Notes under the pieces: generated by a model
What the model was told of the DNA's origin: nothing
Databases searched by the model: none
What the model saw: the letters and a program-made list of their open reading frames with translations, nothing else
Origin: Aplectana chamaeleonis
Taxonomy: Eukaryota; Nematoda; Chromadorea; Rhabditida; Cosmocercidae
Direction: 5' to 3'
Assembly (NCBI GenBank): GCA_029168955.1
Contig: JAPDOI010000186.1
Coordinates: 1,054,001 to 1,118,000 of the forward strand
DNA length: 64,000 nt
Shown: one piece after another, positions 54,551 to 64,000 of the stretch
Numbering within the stretch: the first letter of the stretch is position 1
How the letters are laid out: every line of letters starts with the position of its first letter
Translations under genes and position numbers: made by a program

Positions 54551-55465
54551 CTTGTGGCTTCTTCCTCCATTTACTCAGCGTTCCCGTACTTACTATCTAT
54601 TGTTTACTTCTGTGCCTGTAGAACATGAGATGTCCCGAGAGTTCTTCTGCTTTGAATGTGCCGTGAAGTGAAATTGTATGCAAATACTCCCGGACGCCTC
54701 ACTCTCCCTCCACAATGATGTTTGAGTTTTTGCTTAGGCATCAGTGCGCGAGGATTTCGTCCACAGCCACTCGGGTGTTCCGCTACATTTAGACCACTTT
54801 TCTGATTAACAACTATTTGTTTTTCCAAGAAAAAAATTAGAGAAAAAAATTGGTGAGGAAACACAATAAATGAATGCTATGATGAAATGTTAGCGTATTT
54901 TGTCCCTTAGTCTGAACCATAATCAGGATTAAACGTCCCTAGGAAACATTGCCGCCGTGCAAAACAGGGATCGATGGCCTCAGTTTCTTCTCGTTAACGT
55001 TTCTCACTTGCTCGGCGACGCTGAACCTTGTTTTCCACGCGGTTTTCACTCTAATTCGGGCAAATTTACGCAATAGCTCTAGCCTCTGCAGGTGATTTTT
55101 CCAAAACCTTTCGAGAATTTGTCGAAATCGCTACTTTTCCTTATGCCAGAGTCGTAATAGCGGTTTTAAAGCCACATTGTTACTTAAAAAATTTAATAAG
55201 TATGCAATATTTCATAGTTTTTTGAACTTTGTGAGGGCTATTGTTTACTGGATGTGATATAAGGTAAAGGATTTCTTTATACAACATACGAATCCTGAAA
55301 TTCTGTTTTTAGTTTCGCCAGGTGTCGCTTATTGTTGTCTATTGTCTCACAGTGTCGCTAACAACAACATTGAAAGAGCTTTGACTCCAAATATCCTCTG
55401 TCACTCGCTATCACACTTCCTCATTTACCGTCTCCCTATTTGTTGATATGCCGTTCAAAATGGCC

Positions 55466-55845
55466 CTAAGGCTCAGTGCATACTTTCCGCGACGAGCGGC
55501 GCGAAATAGTGTCAGTCATATGTATATGTCGACGATCGATATTGCTGATATGCATTGTCGCGGTCTCGCGTTGCGCGAAGTACGCACTATGCCTAATTAA
55601 AGTTCTAAGGTCTCTCCAAATGCAACTGTCCGCCCACGCGGTTCATGAGCGTGTTAATCGGCTATCGCTCAAGCATTTTTTGAACCTGCGTATCGATTAG
55701 CAGGAATATCAGAGAAATAGTGAATATTATCTCAGTCAACTATATCCGAGTCATAGAAAGGCATGCCCGAAAAATACCATCGTGACCGCCGCTCGACACG
55801 CACGCCTACCGCTCTGGCGGACAGTCTCATTTGGACAGAATTTAC
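55466..55845. mobile_element. two short foldbacks
   Basis: 55466-55600 is a GTGCATACTTTCCGCGACGA element with the inverse at its right end. 55620-55845 has CTGTCCGCCCACGCGGTTCA and CTCTGGCGGACAGTCTCATT ends of the hairpin family. Confidence 0.65.
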
Positions 55846-55854
55846 CAGTCGCTT

Positions 55855-57210
55855 ACTGTCGCCCATTAGAGCCTTGTCATGCTCGTTGTCCCCTACAGGT
55901 TGCCACTCACAATAGCATTTTGCCGCTTAGTGTCGCTCACTGTGGCCTAATACCGACTACTTCACTCATGTCTACTCTTTTGATTGTCGCCCGCTACCTC
56001 CCAATGTCGTATAGTATGGCCTTATCTCACTTAATTAGGCCTCCAATAACCCTATGCATAGTCTGCCGGCAAAAGTCGCGCCGCAATAATGGGGAATAAA
56101 GGGCAGACACGAAGCTGCGAGTCGCCCTCTATCCTTCAACGTGGCGGCACCACATTTGCCGCTCGTCTCTGCAGAGGCGTTATCACTCCATTCTGATCAA
56201 TAAAAAGAAACTCATGTTTGTCACCCAACATGGCTCACTATGACCTAGTTTTCATGCACCCACTCTGTTTCTCGTAGCCGCATCATATCGCCTTCTGCCG
56301 CATTATGTCGCTTACTAACGCGTCACCTAATCCATTGTCGCCTGTGATCGCCAACGGTCGCCTGCCCCAGCCTCTTTTATGGAACTTAATACTGCTATCT
56401 TCTCTTCATACAGAGTTAGAGAGTTTTCGCCTGTTGCCGCCTACTGCTCTTCGTCACAGACATATCTGGTCGCCGTCTGTCGCTCATTACCGCCCATAAT
56501 AACCAGCATGGATACTGCCGCTCGCCTACTGCCAGCCACTGCGGAGTCATCCGGGAAATTGGCGACAATTGGCCGCAATCCCATCGTCCCGGCCAATGTC
56601 GTCTTTTGTCGCTTGCCAAAGGCCTTTGCATAGTTGAGCGGCAAAACTCTCGCTGCCGCGTTGAGGGTACCTTCGCAGCTTCGTCCCTGCCCTTTATTCC
56701 CCAACAATGCGGCACGACTTTTGCCGCCAAACTATGCATAGACCTTAATGCTTTATATGGTTTTGTCGCCGCGTTCTCTCGCCAACGCCACTACGCTATA
56801 GGATTTCTGGAGTTTGATGGTCCCACAGTCCTCCTTCTGTACTTCTAGCGAGCTGCCGCCTTCTGTCGCTCATTGTACCTTACTTTTTGTGTCGTGACAG
56901 GCCTAGAGACTAGCCTTCTCCTCTTTAAGCATCGCCCATAGTCGCCAACTATCGCTCACTATATTTATTTCAATGTTGCCAATTATCGTCACTCGCCGCT
57001 TCTTTACCTCCTCTATTGTCGCTTAGTGTCGCCAACTGTTGCTCACTGTATCACATATACACATGCCTTTCCCCTATCTCATTCATCGTGATCTTTTCTT
57101 AAATATAGCTCACCGAATGTCGTCCGTTGTCCTCAGCTTCTGTTCGTTTATAGTCGCATAATGCTTGTCGCACGCTTCTAACCTTTTATTGGCAGATTCG
57201 CACCGCATTC
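55855..57210. repeat. degenerate TGTCGC(T/C) word array
   Basis: Short phrases such as TGTCGCTCACTG, TTGCCGCCTACTG and TGTCGCCTGTG recur every 10-15 bases on the plus strand for over 1 kb. There is no fixed period. Similar text occupies 58330-58650 and 59130-59370. A pseudo-open frame results in places, with no coding support. Confidence 0.6.
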
Positions 57211-58329
57211 TTGAAGGCTTTCTGTCTTGAACGCTACTATTCGTGATACCTGTATTTAGTAATCAAGCCAGCGTGATGTAATTTGTCCGAATTTTCTCTA
57301 TGCAAAAAGTTGGTCTCGTATGTAATTAGCAATCAGGCTTGCATGATATAATCTGCGCAGATTCCCACGTACCTCATATGCATAGTTCAGCTTTTACACA
57401 CCACTTCTTATTAACATATTATCTGTGGATCCAACATTCTGTCGGCTATGAAAATCATCCAAATGAGTGAGTTATATGCGTAGTTTATCTTATTTCCTGT
57501 TTTCTTGCTAATCTTCTTATGGAATTAGTAACCATGCTTGCGTGATATGTGTAATCTGACCGGATCTCCTAATATCCGTTAAGTGTCTCATTCGAATATT
57601 TCCGATGCGGACAGGAAATTGCTGAATAAACAGCATAATTTTCGAAAAATAATCATCAAAAGCCGTTCCCGGCTTTGAAGTTTCGACTATAAGACTCATC
57701 CGAATTCGAAGCATGACCGAAGGTTGGAAAAATCTGAAGCCTGTTGCCGTCCATGACTTGCTTAAAACTTCTAGAGATTAGCAGAGTGACACGCCGATAA
57801 ACTTTCGGTGTTTCAACACATTCTCACAGAATCGCCTGTTTTCACTTGTTGATACTCTTTTTTTTTGGACCATCTTCAAGCGCGTCTAAACGTGCAAGAA
57901 GTATGCAGTGAACGCGTTGAAGACTGTTGAACTTACCGCGGAGGCGATTCGCTAACCTCTAGAATTTTTAATCGATTTCTTTGATTTAGAGGCGTCATGG
58001 AAAATTTTCCGATATTCATATTATTTAGGGGTACATATGCCCGCGTTCAAGGAAAGTCTATGTAGCGTGTAGGACTGAGAGTGTACTTGAGGAACATGAA
58101 AAACGTTCCCGTACTAACACTGCCTGGAACCAAAGACCCGCCGGAAGTGGACCGGAAGTCGATTTGCGGCTCAACAAGCCGACATTTAAGTGTCAACAAT
58201 TATCGGCTTGCACTTTACACCCGACTAGTAAACACATATTTGAGATGTGGAAGTTCTATTTTGAAAAAATCTAGAAATCCCATGGCAAACTTCAATCCCG
58301 ATAGTCCCATCATATTTTGTTTGAAATTT
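57211..58329. other. no confident feature
   Basis: AT-rich DNA. AATCAGGCTTGCATGATATA and AACCATGCTTGCGTGATATG, with AATCAAGCCAGCGTGATGTA, form three diverged repeats about 100-220 bp apart (57260-57555). Nothing coding was seen. Confidence 0.4.
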
Positions 58330-58698
58330 GCCCAAAATTATCGCTCGTTGTTGCTTTATCTTGGTTGCTATGTCCAGTCTACTGCCTCTCAGGCTAATAT
58401 TTTGCCGCTAGTTGTCGCTTGTTGCCGCTTAGTGTACCTAACTATGGCTAAGTCCCTAAATAGTGCCTTTATTCAATCACCATCGCTTAGTTCTTCGATA
58501 TAACCCCATTTCCTCTTGGTGTCACCCCTATCGCCCAATGTGGCTGTCTATGGCCCTTTGTCGCTCGTTGTCGCCTGATGTAGCAAAGTGAACTCTAATT
58601 CCTCTATCGTCGCCAACAGTCGCCAATTGAAAACCTTGTATGCTTTGCAAATTTCATTTTTCGTATCCCCATCTTCTCTGCGCATCAATCCCTTCTAA

Positions 58699-59123
58699 GG
58701 CTTAGTGCATACATCCCGTGACGAACGACGCGACATAATGCTTGTCATCTAAATCGACCGAAAATCGATATTGCTAATATGCACTGTCGCGGTCGCGCGT
58801 TGCGGAATGTATGCACTATGTAGGCCTAACGCCGCTTATATTCGTCCACTATAGGGGTCTGCAGTGTTGCACCGACCGGCAACTGGTCGCCGAGCGTCAG
58901 TCTTGACGCAGCGACAAAAATGTTTGCAAACATTATCGTCGCCGCGTCGGTTGTCGCTCGCTGGCAGTGACGCACGGTCGTTGCAGCGTCAAAACACTCT
59001 GCGGTGCCCCATCATAGTCGCGCTTCACGCCACGACGGTCGCCCTAGTCGCCAAATGTAATTGATATTGCATCACACTGGTCGCGCTGCGAGCAACGCCG
59101 CGTATTTAACTCTGCAGACCCCT
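58699..59123. mobile_element. GTGCATAC foldback and AGGGGTCTGCAG foldback
   Basis: 58699-58835 has GGCTTAGTGCATACATCCCG with inverse GGAATGTATGCACTATG. 58853-59123 is copy 2 of the element at 10977, with ends AGGGGTCTGCAG and CTGCAGACCCCT. Confidence 0.75.
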
Positions 59124-59374
59124 TATCGCTCTGTATGGCGATATTTCTGTGACTGCCCATTATAAGTCGTCGCATGATGTCGCCTACGGTGATTCACTCC
59201 CAACTCATCTGACACACTATCTTCCATTTTACCAGCATCAAACCTTATATTGATCCTTAGCGCGCTGTGGCTCCTAGCAACACTATATCGCTCGGTGTCG
59301 CCCACTCTCGCCGAGTATTACTCCCCATATTTCTCTGTGGCTCGCTGACGCCTGCCTGATACCGCTGATTAGAT

Positions 59375-60118
59375 GTCTATCAACGTCGGCATGGATCCGG
59401 AAGAGACTTTGCGTTCACTGTTGAAGGTTGGCGCAAACTCGGTGCCATGTGCTATAACATGGGTGCACCGAGTTTGCGCAAACCTCCAATGGGAAACGCC
59501 AAGTCTCTTCAGGATCCATGCCGATGTTACCTCCCTTGCTGTCACGATTTGTCTCCCAAAGGTTCAAAGGCAGTGTTCGGGATGAAAAAAGCTGCCAGTT
59601 TTCTTGGCAAAAACGTAATCTTTGGGTCTCTCTAAGAAGAGTAAGAACGGAAATACGAGAAACGACTAGGAAGTGGGTGGAAATCTCGCGGGTCAGCCAA
59701 CCCATTGGATCACCCCCCCATGTCATATAACTGTTCTCCTGCGCTGGATTCACCAGAGAAACTGTTGACGAAGTTTTGAATATTCTCTATCACAAAGATT
59801 GTAACGTCCAAGCATGTGTATTGGCCCATCTTATTTTTAAAAAGTTTTGGGTACAATAAACAGAGAACAAAATCACATACCTAATCATTTTGGAGCGCAA
59901 AACCATTTCCGATGTCAGTTTTAACGCTTTGTCTGCAGTCTTCCGAAACACACTAAATAGGCATGACTAAACATTTCAGAGATTTCCTTGAACAGTTTTC
60001 TCCGGTATTTGAGTTTTCTGTGAAGACTTTTCCTTATGAACCTTCACTTATTAGACCTAACTTTTCAAAACATCGAAAACTGGAATACGGTGTTTTAACT
60101 TGAAGACTGCCTTTAACA
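59375..60118. mobile_element. CGGCATGGATCC foldback and decayed TTAA MITE
   Basis: 59375-59535 is a palindrome with AACGTCGGCATGGATCC at the left and GGATCCATGCCGATGTTA at the right. 59566-60118 has AGGCAGTGTTCGGGATGAAA and GACTGCCT then TTAA, so it is an old AGGCAGTG copy. Confidence 0.65.
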
Positions 60119-61045
60119 AACTAATTGCCTTGATGACTTCAACAGCGAAGGGCTTGATTTCAACACAGAGTTTGCTGCTCAATGCTCTCATTCTGCTTCT
60201 GCGGCGATCTTTCCTCCCATGAGGCGATCATCTCACTTGGCCGCCTCCACACTCCAAACGGGATCACCCATGACGACGCCGCCACAGCCTCTGTCTGTGT
60301 TTCGTTATTTTCCTCTTAATTCAATTAGACCCTAATTAGATAAGCTACACACTGAACATCAACCCATTGTATTGTTGCCAACTGCAATAATGATCATTCG
60401 ATTACGATTTTAATGGTTGAAATGCTCCCATTAATTTGAATAGACAAACGATCTATTCAGATAGAGATCAATTTATTCGTTTCCGCTGACATCTTAGGAA
60501 AGTCCATTGTGATAACGTGTTTTTAGTTTTTCTCCGCTTTGTTGATAGTTTAGGGAACAATTCGTCTTGGAATGCTGGTTATCACATGGTCATGGTAGTC
60601 ACGTTCTTCAAAAAAAGTTCCGGAAACGTGCCAAAAAAACACAAAAGAAAACTCGGGCGATAATTGAAAATATGGTTACTGAATACATTTCTATTACGTT
60701 TTTAATCGTCATATTTAGACTCTGTATTTATCCATTGATGTTGTTGAACACGGCACAAGTTATAGTTGAAAGGCGCACAATGTTCAGGCTTCAACTACCA
60801 CGCAGGCATGGCAGATTTTCATCCTCATACAGTCGGAACATTTCGCACTGACCTTGTTGTGCGTCGGCGCGAACTCGGTGCACGTACATATTTCATAGCA
60901 TATACACACCGCGTCTGCGCCAACGAGCTATATGGTACTACGCAAAGTATCAGTGCGATCCGTGCAGACTGGACTGTATTCTGTTATACAACTCTAACCC
61001 AACTTAGTCGGGCTCTCTAGGTTTCAGAAACCAACTTTTCAGGTA
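60119..61045. other. no confident feature
   Basis: Mostly AT-rich with a small diverged foldback near 60790-60960 (GCGCGAACTCGGTGCACG and TCTGCGCCAACG words). The plus frame at 60567-60851 is Lys-rich then hydrophobic but has no supporting signals. Confidence 0.35.
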
Positions 61046-62245
61046 TAGGCCCGTAAAAAAGCCGGCGAAAAATTCAGTTTAGCCTGACTGAATCCATGCT
61101 CTGAAAAGCATTCAGATGAGCCGCACTTATTTCAGATGTACGTGTTGCAGGATAGCAACCTAGGCTAAGTAGAGAAAGTCAGCAAAAAACAAGATAAGCT
61201 GAATCGCTCAGGCCCGTAGTAAACCCACCACCCAGTCAGGATCATCTGAGTGGGTGATAAGACGAGCCCGATACGATTCAGACAGGGCTCAGCAGAGTCC
61301 GAAATCGTAGCGAGCGATAGATTGCATTGAAGCGGTCGGACTTGCAGAGCCATGATGATGAGGACTCGATAATACCTGTGATGATAAGAACAACAGGCCA
61401 CTTTTCTCTACGTGGTCGTTCACGAATTGACCAACTCCATGCTCCGTTTCTCAATAAATGAAATGCTGTTTGTTTCGTGGAAGCTGATATTGATATTGAT
61501 ACAATGATAAGCCGATATCTCTGCTGAATTATTTAAGTTACCCCTTTGCTCCTTAAAAAAGTCTCGAGTGCACTCCTGACACGGCACGCTGTTTCTTTCC
61601 TCTCTAGCCAAGAAGTCAGTCAGATCTGACTGAGTGATTCAGCTTATCTTGTTTTTTTGCTGACTTTCTCTACTTAGCCTAGATCGCTATCCTGCAACAC
61701 GTACGCTTGAAATAAGTGCGGCTCATCTGAATGCTTTTCAGAACATGGATTCAGTCAGGCTAAATTGAATTTTTCGCCGGCTTTACTACGGGCCTCAGTC
61801 AGATGTGACTGACTAGATTCAGTCAGATCTGACTGACTTCTTGGCTAGAGAGGAAAGAAAGTGCGTGCCATGTCAGGAGTGCGCTCGAGAATTTTTTAAG
61901 GAGCAAAGGAGTAACTTAAATAATTCAGCAGAGATATCGGCTTATCAAGGTATCAATATCAATATCAGCTTCCACGAAACAAACAGCATTTTATTTATTG
62001 AGAAACGGAGCATGGAGTTGGTCAATTCGTGAACGACCACGCAGAGAAAAGTGGCCTGTTGTTCTTATCATCACAGGTATTATCGAGTCCTCATCATCGT
62101 GGCTTTGCAAGTCTGACCGCTTCAATGCAATCTATCGCTCGATACGATTTCGGACTCATCTGAGCCCTGTCTGAATCGTATCGGGCTCGTCTTATTACCC
62201 ATTCAGATGACCCTGACTGGGTGGTGAGTTTACTACGGGCCATAG
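61046..62245. mobile_element. interleaved GGCCCGTAGTAAA inverted repeats
   Basis: Two inverted pairs interlock. Pair 1: 61046-61205 with 61636-61793 (TCAGCTTATCTTGTTTTTTGC words). Pair 2: 61208-61632 with 61800-62243. Each pair is bounded by GGCCCGTA(GTAAA) ends. Both long arms carry the same 63-codon open frame (minus at 61611-61420, plus at 61841-62032). Confidence 0.8.
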
Positions 62246-62548
62246 TCAGGCTCTAAACTTTACGGATGTCTGTCCTCTCCGATATTGCTGGATGTTAGAC
62301 TTTTAGAATATCCATCTTCTCTGTCGTGGTCAATTGGAAAATTTTCGAATTTCAAACTTTTCCAATTTGGTAGGATTGACGATCCTCCATATTCCCGGCA
62401 TACCCCTTACGAGTGTCATTTAATTTATTTATTTTTGCTTTTCGTTCTTTCAATATAGTCGAATTCTAAATATTTTGTATATCCATCCTCCCAACATACA
62501 TATGTACTATTTAGCATACAACTATTGGTAACCATCCCAATGTGGCTG

Positions 62549-62553
62549 AATAT

Positions 62554-62608
<55 letters not shown>

Positions 62609-62637
62609 TTTTATTATTTATTTATTTATTTATTGAT

Positions 62638-62672
<35 letters not shown>
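62549..62672. repeat. (TTTA)n microsatellite
   Basis: About 30 TTTA units with two interruptions. On the minus strand it reads (TAAA)n directly after the LINE 3' end, so it is probably the retrotransposon tail. Confidence 0.95.
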
Positions 62673-63400
62673 CTATTACGTGGAGTTCCACGCGTAATTC
62701 ACAAAACAAGGAATAAGGTAATTATTAGTGAAGAACAAAATGAGAATATCGGGAAAAACAGATAGAACAATATCAGACAATGACTTTATCTGTGGTAAAA
62801 CTAAGCAGCCTCTAATTGATGTAAGTACTTTTCAATAAGCTTTTTAAATTGAGGAAAGGACGCTGGTATGGCGTACTTTTCGGAAAGTTTCAAATATTCA
62901 GAGCCTACTTTCTGTGTGATCAATGAAGCTCTCAAGCAACTTTTTGCCTTCAAAAAAATCAATTTGAACTGACCCCCTCTGGTGTTGGACGGGGAAAATG
63001 TGTGAAATTTGTTGACACAGTTAGGTATTTTACCGGAGATTATTTTGTAGATCATTATGAGATCATATTTCCTTCTGCGGTATTGTAAAGTCGACAGCTT
63101 AAATACTCTGTAACGGACAGAAGCCGAAGGAGTAGTCGTGTAATCATATCCATGTAAACGCATCCAAAGCTTTCTAGTAAAACTGTTTTGAACTGACTCC
63201 AGTCTCCGAATGCTGCGCTCAGAATTTGGGTTGAACACTGAAGTGCCATATTCCAGTAGCGGACGAAATGTGATTTGTAAGCTAATATAAGGTCTTGTGA
63301 TGAATTTGTGGATAAAGCATTGAATAGATTGTATATAGCCCTATCTGCTCTATTTGCAATTGTTTCACAATCAAGATTATTGAATATTCGACCTCTTTCT
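62672..63400 (-). mobile_element. 5'-truncated LINE, reverse-transcriptase C terminus
   Basis: The minus strand reads CETIANRADRAIYNLFNALS and, after a frameshift near 63275, TFRPLLEYGTSVFNPNSERS, then RRLESVQNSFTRKLWMRLHG and YRRRKYDLIMIYKIISGKIP, ending LHQLEAA and a stop at 62803-62801. This is the conserved tail of Jockey/CR1-type reverse transcriptases, and a (TAAA)n tail follows. The catalytic FADD-type motif is absent. Confidence 0.85.
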
Positions 63401-64000
63401 CGGACGCCCTACTTATCGAATAAGAGTGGTTTCTGAACTTTTTGGGCTGCTAAATATTCTGCAACTTCGAGTACGCCTGAAATTTTACTTTTCAGAAAGC
63501 GCACGGTTCGAATTTGACCGATTTTTTTTTACTTTTGAACATCTGACCCCCACCCCCACCTTTGGATACCCAGCTTACTGAACAGAATCAGATTTCGAAC
63601 TTTTCGATTTCTCGGCTACCCTATGAGGTCAACTACGCTAAGAATCTGGAATTTTCAAATCTTCAAATGCCCGATTATGGCCAGACTTTGAACTTTCTGA
63701 AAATTGGACTCGACGATTATGTATGTTTTTGAATTTGGTCTTCCGAATATCCGGCTGATCGAATACAGTCGGATTTTAGGCTTTTTGGACTTCCTAGATC
63801 CGGACTCCCTACGACTTATAATTTGCTCGAATTTTGAACTTTTCGGATAATGTTCCTCCAAAATTCGCCGGATATGGAGCTTTTTGGATATATATCCGAC
63901 TTTTCGATGGTAGAATTGGATTAAGATTCTCTCGAATGTGGGTCTTCTCGAATATAATCCAACACTGAAGTTTTCAAATATTTTCGCAATCTGAACTTTT
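63401..64000. other. no confident feature
   Basis: AT-rich DNA with scattered TCGAATA and GGACTC words and a C-run at 63548-63557. No gene seen. Confidence 0.4.

Noticed and set aside
54604..54864. Minus-strand exon reading PSGCGRNPRALMPKQKLKHH
   Set aside because: Splice signals exist, but it would end after three more codons with no poly-A signal, and it overlaps the likely 3' region of gene Y on the other strand.
62525..62716. 63-codon YLFIYLFI frame
   Set aside because: Translation of the (TTTA)n microsatellite.

Overview
The window looks like repeat-rich nematode nuclear DNA. Five independent exon chains can be read by eye. Where short introns could be fixed they are 40-57 nt long, splice acceptors are mostly of the TTTTCAG type, and two genes have an acceptor 31-32 nt upstream of the start codon, as expected for spliced-leader trans-splicing. 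No bacterial operon, CRISPR array, rRNA gene or phage feature was seen. The species cannot be named from sequence alone.

Genes. Three co-oriented minus-strand genes fill the first 23 kb. (1) COPA, coatomer subunit alpha, runs from 8888 to beyond the left edge; eight exons encode the WD40 propeller and the C-terminal two thirds lie outside the window. (2) Gene X (about 17037-9549) is an unrecognised protein with an acidic N-terminal exon and a run of nine-residue repeats near the C terminus; its last five exons join in perfect phase, its first half is only partly resolved. (3) A small chromodomain protein with a basic tail (23388-20422). Further right are gene Z (34008-32667 minus, 3' end of a protein with a membrane segment), a possible two-exon microgene (43970-43657 minus) and gene Y (50216-52640 or further, plus, a small secreted protein). 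None of X, Y, Z or the microgene could be assigned to a family.

Mobile DNA dominates the rest. There is a complete mariner with TIRs and TA duplications but two frameshifts (29296-30580), a second mariner remnant (42668-43397), a short hAT element with 8-bp duplications and a relic dimerisation domain (41656-42657), two 5'-truncated non-LTR retrotransposons (14560-15010 and 62549-63400), and at least twelve families of foldback or MITE-like elements. The commonest is a TTAA-flanked family with ends AGGCAGTG (about ten copies). Others have ends CTCTGAGAG (TA duplication), CAGGGTC, GGCCCGTAGTAAA, GGCCTAGTGCATAC or AAGGGGTCTGCAG. Many are nested, and two foldbacks carry tRNA-like segments in their arms. 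Tandem repeats include a 112-bp hairpin-bearing satellite in COPA intron 1 and two 41/42-bp AT-rich minisatellites.

The genes share no visible pathway. COPA builds COPI coats at the Golgi, the chromodomain protein would bind chromatin, and the others are unknown. I found no coherent undescribed multi-gene system; the most unusual items are structural, namely interleaved inverted repeats, tRNA-bearing palindromes and multi-level nesting of foldbacks.
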